This document shows positions 60,756-64,000 of a stretch of DNA of 64,000 bases, piece after piece. The notes beneath the pieces are model-generated. The model had not been told where the DNA came from. It saw nothing but the letters and a program-made list of their open reading frames with translations, and made no database searches. The stretch comes from Sandaracinus amylolyticus (GTDB lineage: Bacteria > Myxococcota_A > Polyangia > Polyangiales > Sandaracinaceae), in contig NZ_CP011125.1 of assembly GCF_000737325.1 (NCBI RefSeq), forward strand, positions 10,119,945 to 10,183,944. The letters are read 5' to 3'. Position numbers and translations under genes: made by a program. Each line of letters opens with the position of its first letter. Positions within the stretch are counted from its first letter, which is position 1.

Positions 60756-62668
60756 GCGAGCGCTGGCCCGCGCCTCCCGACGGCGTCTCCGAGGCCGTCC
60801 TCCACGCGGCGCACAACGCCGGCATCGGCGTCGCGGTGACGCTCACCGAAGGCGCGCACATCCGCCCGGTGTGGTTCAACGAGCGCGCGGTCGAGATCCT
60901 CGGTCGCCCCTACGAGGAGCTCCTGCGCAGCAACATCGTCGAGCTCCTCGCGCCCGAGCACCTCGGCGAGGTGCACGACATCAAGGCGCAGCGCGATCGC
61001 GGCGACCTCCGCAACGGCGCGTTCGAGCTCTCCGCGATCCGCCCCGACGGCTCGCGCATCCCGGTCGCGATCGCGATGGGCGCCGCGTTCATCGGGTCGC
61101 ACCGCGTCGGGGTCACGTTCTTCCGCGACATCGGCGCGCGCCGCGCGTCGGAGGACGCCCTCCGCGCGTCCGAGGCGCGCTTCCGCACGCTGATCGAGTC
61201 CGCGCCCGACGGCATCGCGATCACGCGCTTCGACGGCACGATGGTCTACGCGAACCGCTCCGCCGCCGTCGCGCTGGGCTACGCCGCGCCCTCCGACCTC
61301 GTCGGCCTCGACCTCGCGCAGCTCTACGAGCCCGAGGACCTCGAGGTCCTCATGGATCGCATGCGCCGCATGCTGCTCGACGGAGAGCGCTTCCCGCCGC
61401 GCGAGTACCGGCTGCTGCGCGCCGACGGGACCCCGACCGTGATGGAGATGACCGGCCACGTCATCGAGTACGACGGCGCGCCCGCGGTGCTCGGCTTCGG
61501 GCGCGACGTCAGCGAGCGCAAGCACATGCAGCAGCAGCTCGCGCGCGCCGATCGCCTCGCCGCGCTCGGCCTGCTCGCGGCGGGCGTCGCGCACGAGATC
61601 AACAACCCGCTCACCTTCGTCTCGCTCGGGGTGCAGGCGCTCGAGCGCAAGATCGAGCTCCTCGTCGCCGATCCCGCGGTGCGCGAGGAGCTCGTCGCGA
61701 TGCTCGGCCCGATGCGCGACGGCACCGCGCGCGTCGCCGAGATCGTGCGCGACCTGCGTGCGTTCGCGCGATCCGAGGACACCCCGCCGCCCGGCGAGAT
61801 CGACGTCGTGAAGGTGATCGCCACCGCCGAGCGCATGGCGGCGCACGAGCTGCGTCATCGCGCGCGCCTCGTGCGACGCACCACCGGTCAGCCGCGCGCC
61901 CACGGTCACGCCGGCCGGCTCGAGCAGGTGATGCTCAACCTGCTCGTCAACGCGATGCAGGCGTTCCCCGAGGACGCGCTCGATCCCACCGTGATCGTCA
62001 CGTGCGCGGAGCGCGACGGCTGGGTCGAGATCACCGTCGAGGACAACGCGGGCGGCATCCCCGAGGAGACGCGGGCGCGGGTGTTCGATCCGTTCTTCTC
62101 GACGAAGCCCGCGAACGTCGGCACCGGGCTCGGGCTCTGGATCTGCCACGGGCTCGTGACCGCGATGGGCGGCACGATCGCCCTCGAGTCGGTGCTCGGT
62201 CGCGGCACCACGGTGCGGGTGCGCATGCCGACGGCGAGCCCCGGAAGCGGCCGCGCCCGGCCGCCCAGCGTGATCCCGGCGAGCCCCGACGAGCTGCGGC
62301 CGATGCGCGTGCTGGTGGTCGACGACGAGCCCACGCTCGGGCGCCTCATCCAGCTGCTGTTGAGCGGCGAGCACCAGGTGCACGCGGTCACGAGCGCGGA
62401 GGACGCGATCGCGTGCTTCGACGCGGGCGAGCAGTACGACGCGGTGCTCTGCGACGTGATGATGCCGCGCACCAGCGGCCCCGAGCTGCACGAGCGGGTG
62501 CGCGCGGTGTGGCCCGACGTCGCGTCGCGCTTCGTCTTCATGACTGGCGGCGCGCTCACCGAGCGCTCGCGTCACTACCTCGACGCCTCGCCGCAGCCGC
62601 TGCTCGACAAGCCGTTCTCGCCGGACGTGCTGCGCCACGCGCTGCGGCGGGTCGTGCCCTCGACCTGA
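60752..62668 (+). CDS. PAS-domain hybrid histidine kinase with C-terminal receiver
   Basis: 638 residues. Two PAS domains (about 14-130 and 145-255: 'IRPVWFNERAVEILGRPYEE', 'APDGIAITRFDGTMVYANRS'), then the H-box 'LLAAGVAHEINNPLTFVSLG' (His near 280), N-box 'QVMLNLLVNAMQAF', G-boxes 'VEDNAGGIPEETRARVF', 'GTGLGLWICHGLVTAMGG'. A receiver follows at about 518-638: 'RVLVVDDEPTLGRLIQLLL', phospho-acceptor in 'VLCDVMMPRTSGPELH' near 567, and the Lys in 'LLDKPFSPD'. No transmembrane helix, so it is a cytosolic sensor. ATG 60752 is coupled to the TerB-like gene. Confidence 0.95.
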   Translation: MSERWPAPPDGVSEAVLHAAHNAGIGVAVTLTEGAHIRPVWFNERAVEILGRPYEELLRSNIVELLAPEHLGEVHDIKAQRDRGDLRNGAFELSAIRPDGSRIPVAIAMGAAFIGSHRVGVTFFRDIGARRASEDALRASEARFRTLIESAPDGIAITRFDGTMVYANRSAAVALGYAAPSDLVGLDLAQLYEPEDLEVLMDRMRRMLLDGERFPPREYRLLRADGTPTVMEMTGHVIEYDGAPAVLGFGRDVSERKHMQQQLARADRLAALGLLAAGVAHEINNPLTFVSLGVQALERKIELLVADPAVREELVAMLGPMRDGTARVAEIVRDLRAFARSEDTPPPGEIDVVKVIATAERMAAHELRHRARLVRRTTGQPRAHGHAGRLEQVMLNLLVNAMQAFPEDALDPTVIVTCAERDGWVEITVEDNAGGIPEETRARVFDPFFSTKPANVGTGLGLWICHGLVTAMGGTIALESVLGRGTTVRVRMPTASPGSGRARPPSVIPASPDELRPMRVLVVDDEPTLGRLIQLLLSGEHQVHAVTSAEDAIACFDAGEQYDAVLCDVMMPRTSGPELHERVRAVWPDVASRFVFMTGGALTERSRHYLDASPQPLLDKPFSPDVLRHALRRVVPST

Positions 62669-62726
62669 CGTGCGCGGGGTGCGCGGGGGTGGCGCGCGCG
62701 CACCCGGGGAGTATCTGGGTCGGAGC

Positions 62727-63260
62727 ATGATCCCGCTGCGCTCGCGCCGAGATCCCGCGCCCACCGTACACGGGCCCGACGACGTCGTCGGGCGGCTCGC
62801 CGACTGTCACGCGCGCATCCGTCGCTTCCTCGTGGACGCGCGCGCGCTCGCGACCGGCACCGGCGAGCCCAGCCGCCGCCGCGAGAGCGCGCGCGCGGTG
62901 CTGCGCTACTTCCGGGTCGCGATGCCGCTCCACGAGGCGGACGAGGACGCGTCGATCGCACCGCGCATCGAGCAGCGCTCGGTCGGCCTCGCGCGCGCGC
63001 TGCTGGCGCGCATGGACGAGCACGGCGCGATCGACGCCGCGGTCGATCTGCTGTGCGCCGACTGGGCGTGCTGGGCGGGCGAGGGCGATCCGGGGCACGT
63101 CGTCGATCTCGCGGGGCACCAGCGGTTGCTCGAGACGCTCGACGCGGCGATGGAGGTCCACCTCGAGCTCGAGGAGCGCGAGATCTTCCCGGCGATCGAC
63201 ACGCTGCCCGCGAGCGAGCGCCGCGCGATCGTGCTCGAGATGCAGGAGCGCCGCCGCTAG
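62727..63260 (+). CDS. Hemerythrin-like (HHE domain) protein
   Basis: 177 residues from ATG 62727. Four-helix bundle with candidate iron ligands: 'RLADCHARIRRFL' (His), 'AMPLHEADEDASIAPRI' (H-x-x-x-E), 'HVVDLAGHQRLLE' (His) and 'AAMEVHLELEEREIFPAI' (H-x-x-x-E/D), the order of hemerythrin/HHE domains binding a di-iron centre that senses or carries O2 or NO. It lies 58 bp after the hybrid kinase, which may use it as a cofactor-bearing partner. The longer frame from 62670 lacks a ribosome-binding site. Confidence 0.85.
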   Translation: MIPLRSRRDPAPTVHGPDDVVGRLADCHARIRRFLVDARALATGTGEPSRRRESARAVLRYFRVAMPLHEADEDASIAPRIEQRSVGLARALLARMDEHGAIDAAVDLLCADWACWAGEGDPGHVVDLAGHQRLLETLDAAMEVHLELEEREIFPAIDTLPASERRAIVLEMQERRR

Positions 63261-63296
63261 CGGCGCGCCGCGCGAGCCACACGACGCCGGGCGGCG

Positions 63297-63654
63297 GTGA
63301 CACGGCGCCGGCGCTCGGTGACACGGCGCCGGCGCCCGGTGACACGCCACCGGCGCCCGGTGACACGGCGCCGGCGCCCAGTCACACGGCACCGGCCCTC
63401 ACTCACACGGCACCGGCGCCCAGTCACACGGCACCGGCCCTCACTCACACGCCACCGGCGCCCAGTCACACGGCACCGGCCCTCACTCACACGCCACCGG
63501 CGCCCAGTCACACGCCACCGGCGCCCAGTCACACGGCACCGGCCCTCACTCACACGCCACCGGCGCCCAGTCACACGCCACCGGCCCTCACTCACACGGC
63601 ACCGGTGCTCACTCCCACGGCGCCCGCGCTCACTCCCACGCCGCCGGCGCCCGC
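63297..63654. repeat. 21-bp minisatellite, about 17 copies
   Basis: Seventeen units of 21 bp built on GTCACACGGCACCGGCGCCCA-like sequence; two alternating subtypes (…GCGCCCA and …GCCCTCA) dominate. Read on the minus strand in the frame of the gene ending at 63655, units 1-4 encode the heptad GAGAVSP-like, while units 5-15 have TCA changed to TGA stops and units 16-17 have GGA. So the array looks like former coding repeat that now lies in the 3' region of that gene. It fills the stretch between the hemerythrin gene and the partial gene. Confidence 0.85.
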
Positions 63655-64000
63655 TCACACCGGCGCGACCGCCGGCGACACCGCGCCCGGCGTCGTCGGA
63701 GATCCCGCGTCGGGCGCTGCCGGCTCGTTCGGCGCCGCGCGCTCGGTGCGGCTCGGCGCCAGCGCGCTCCGGGTCGCCGGTCCCGGCGTCAGGCGAGGCA
63801 CCAGCGCGGTGCGGCGGTGCGCCGCCTCGAACACGCCCATCACCAGCCGCATCTCGAACAGCATCCGGCCCTCGGCGCGGCTCGTCGCCGGCTCGTCGTG
63901 GGTGCCCGCCGCGCCCTCGACGATGCGCGTGCTCCGCGCCGCGCCCAGCGCGGCGTGCGCCTCGCGCGCGAGCCGCACGTCGTCCGCCGTGAGGTCCACC
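63655..64000 (-). CDS. Hypothetical protein, 5' end outside the window
   Basis: The frame is open to the window edge (114 or more residues). The visible part begins 'DLTADDVRLAREAHAALGAA' and contains 'EGRMLFEMRLVMGVFEAAHR', a helical stretch, then a Pro/Ala/Ser/Thr-rich tail ending '...TTPGAVSPAVAPV'. The tail shades directly into the 21-bp minisatellite (63297-63654), whose heptad GAGAVSP matches the last residues. No family is recognised. The real start probably lies beyond 64000. Confidence 0.5.
   Translation of the reverse strand, partial: VDLTADDVRLAREAHAALGAARSTRIVEGAAGTHDEPATSRAEGRMLFEMRLVMGVFEAAHRRTALVPRLTPGPATRSALAPSRTERAAPNEPAAPDAGSPTTPGAVSPAVAPV

Noticed and set aside
63297-63654. 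CRISPR array
   Set aside because: Units are contiguous with no unique spacers and no cas genes nearby.
63297-63992. A plus-strand Arg/His/Thr/Pro repeat protein reading of the minisatellite
   Set aside because: The reading is pure repeat, has no ribosome-binding site or distinct domain, and the array better fits non-coding minisatellite DNA.

Overview
The window is about 70% or more G+C, with strongly GC-ending codons, many GTG starts and dense gene packing. It carries many lipoproteins with Asp/Ala- or Cys-rich mature parts, a kinase-AAA-TPR giant, FHA-fused secretion proteins and one-component regulators. Together these point to a myxobacterium (Myxococcota, Polyangiales-like, for example the Sandaracinus group). 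The organism is an inference from gene style; no rRNA or tRNA gene was seen.

Layout. 1-9.0 kb: end of an AraC regulator, RidA, a Cys-rich lipoprotein, a LysR regulator, two surface lipoproteins, a small protein, a strong bidirectional terminator, hypotheticals, and a 42-bp tandem repeat with built-in dyads. 9.0-11.4 kb: a small accessory patch with a phospholipase-D-like gene broken by an in-frame TAG, a divergent PD-(D/E)XK-like nuclease, and about 640 bp of gene remnants. 11.4-14.9 kb: a GT61 glycosyltransferase, then a translationally coupled PhyH-type oxygenase and PLP-enzyme pair. 14.9-18.7 kb: an FAD monooxygenase, an alpha/beta hydrolase coupled to a MerR regulator, a clear MerR operator, and a divergent DoxX gene. 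18.9-31.1 kb: housekeeping and lipoprotein genes, including an M1 aminopeptidase, an esterase, an ATP-grasp/amino-acid-dehydrogenase pair, a TetR regulator divergent from an orphan ExbD, and DUF2891. 31-38.6 kb: a regulator divergent from a cytochrome P450, secreted proteins, an ECF sigma factor coupled to a FecR-TPR protein, and an APC permease.

38.7-55.9 kb is the centrepiece: a tight-adherence (Tad/Flp) locus. It has two class III pilins, a prepilin peptidase, two TadE-type pseudopilins, a large Cys-rich TadG-like protein, CpaB, a CpaC secretin, an FHA-fused CpaF ATPase, TadB, TadC, a degenerate-FHA membrane protein, a TadD-like TPR lipoprotein, a second CpaF ATPase with a Gly/His tail, and another degenerate-FHA membrane protein. 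No CpaE/TadZ was seen. Upstream lie a candidate sigma-54 site and a long dyad.

56-63.3 kb: a signalling cluster follows, with a kinase / degenerate cyclase / AAA / TPR protein, a TerB-like protein, a PAS histidine kinase fused to a receiver, and a hemerythrin-like protein. The only canonical FHA module in the Tad locus sits on CpaF, and a Ser/Thr kinase lies just downstream; this suggests phospho-threonine control of pilus assembly or secretion. 63.3-64 kb holds a 17-copy 21-bp minisatellite at the 3' end of a partial minus-strand gene.

Three genes (ends near 5870, 19836 and 56050) look like single genes split by one missing base in GC-rich runs, so either assembly errors or real decay should be considered.
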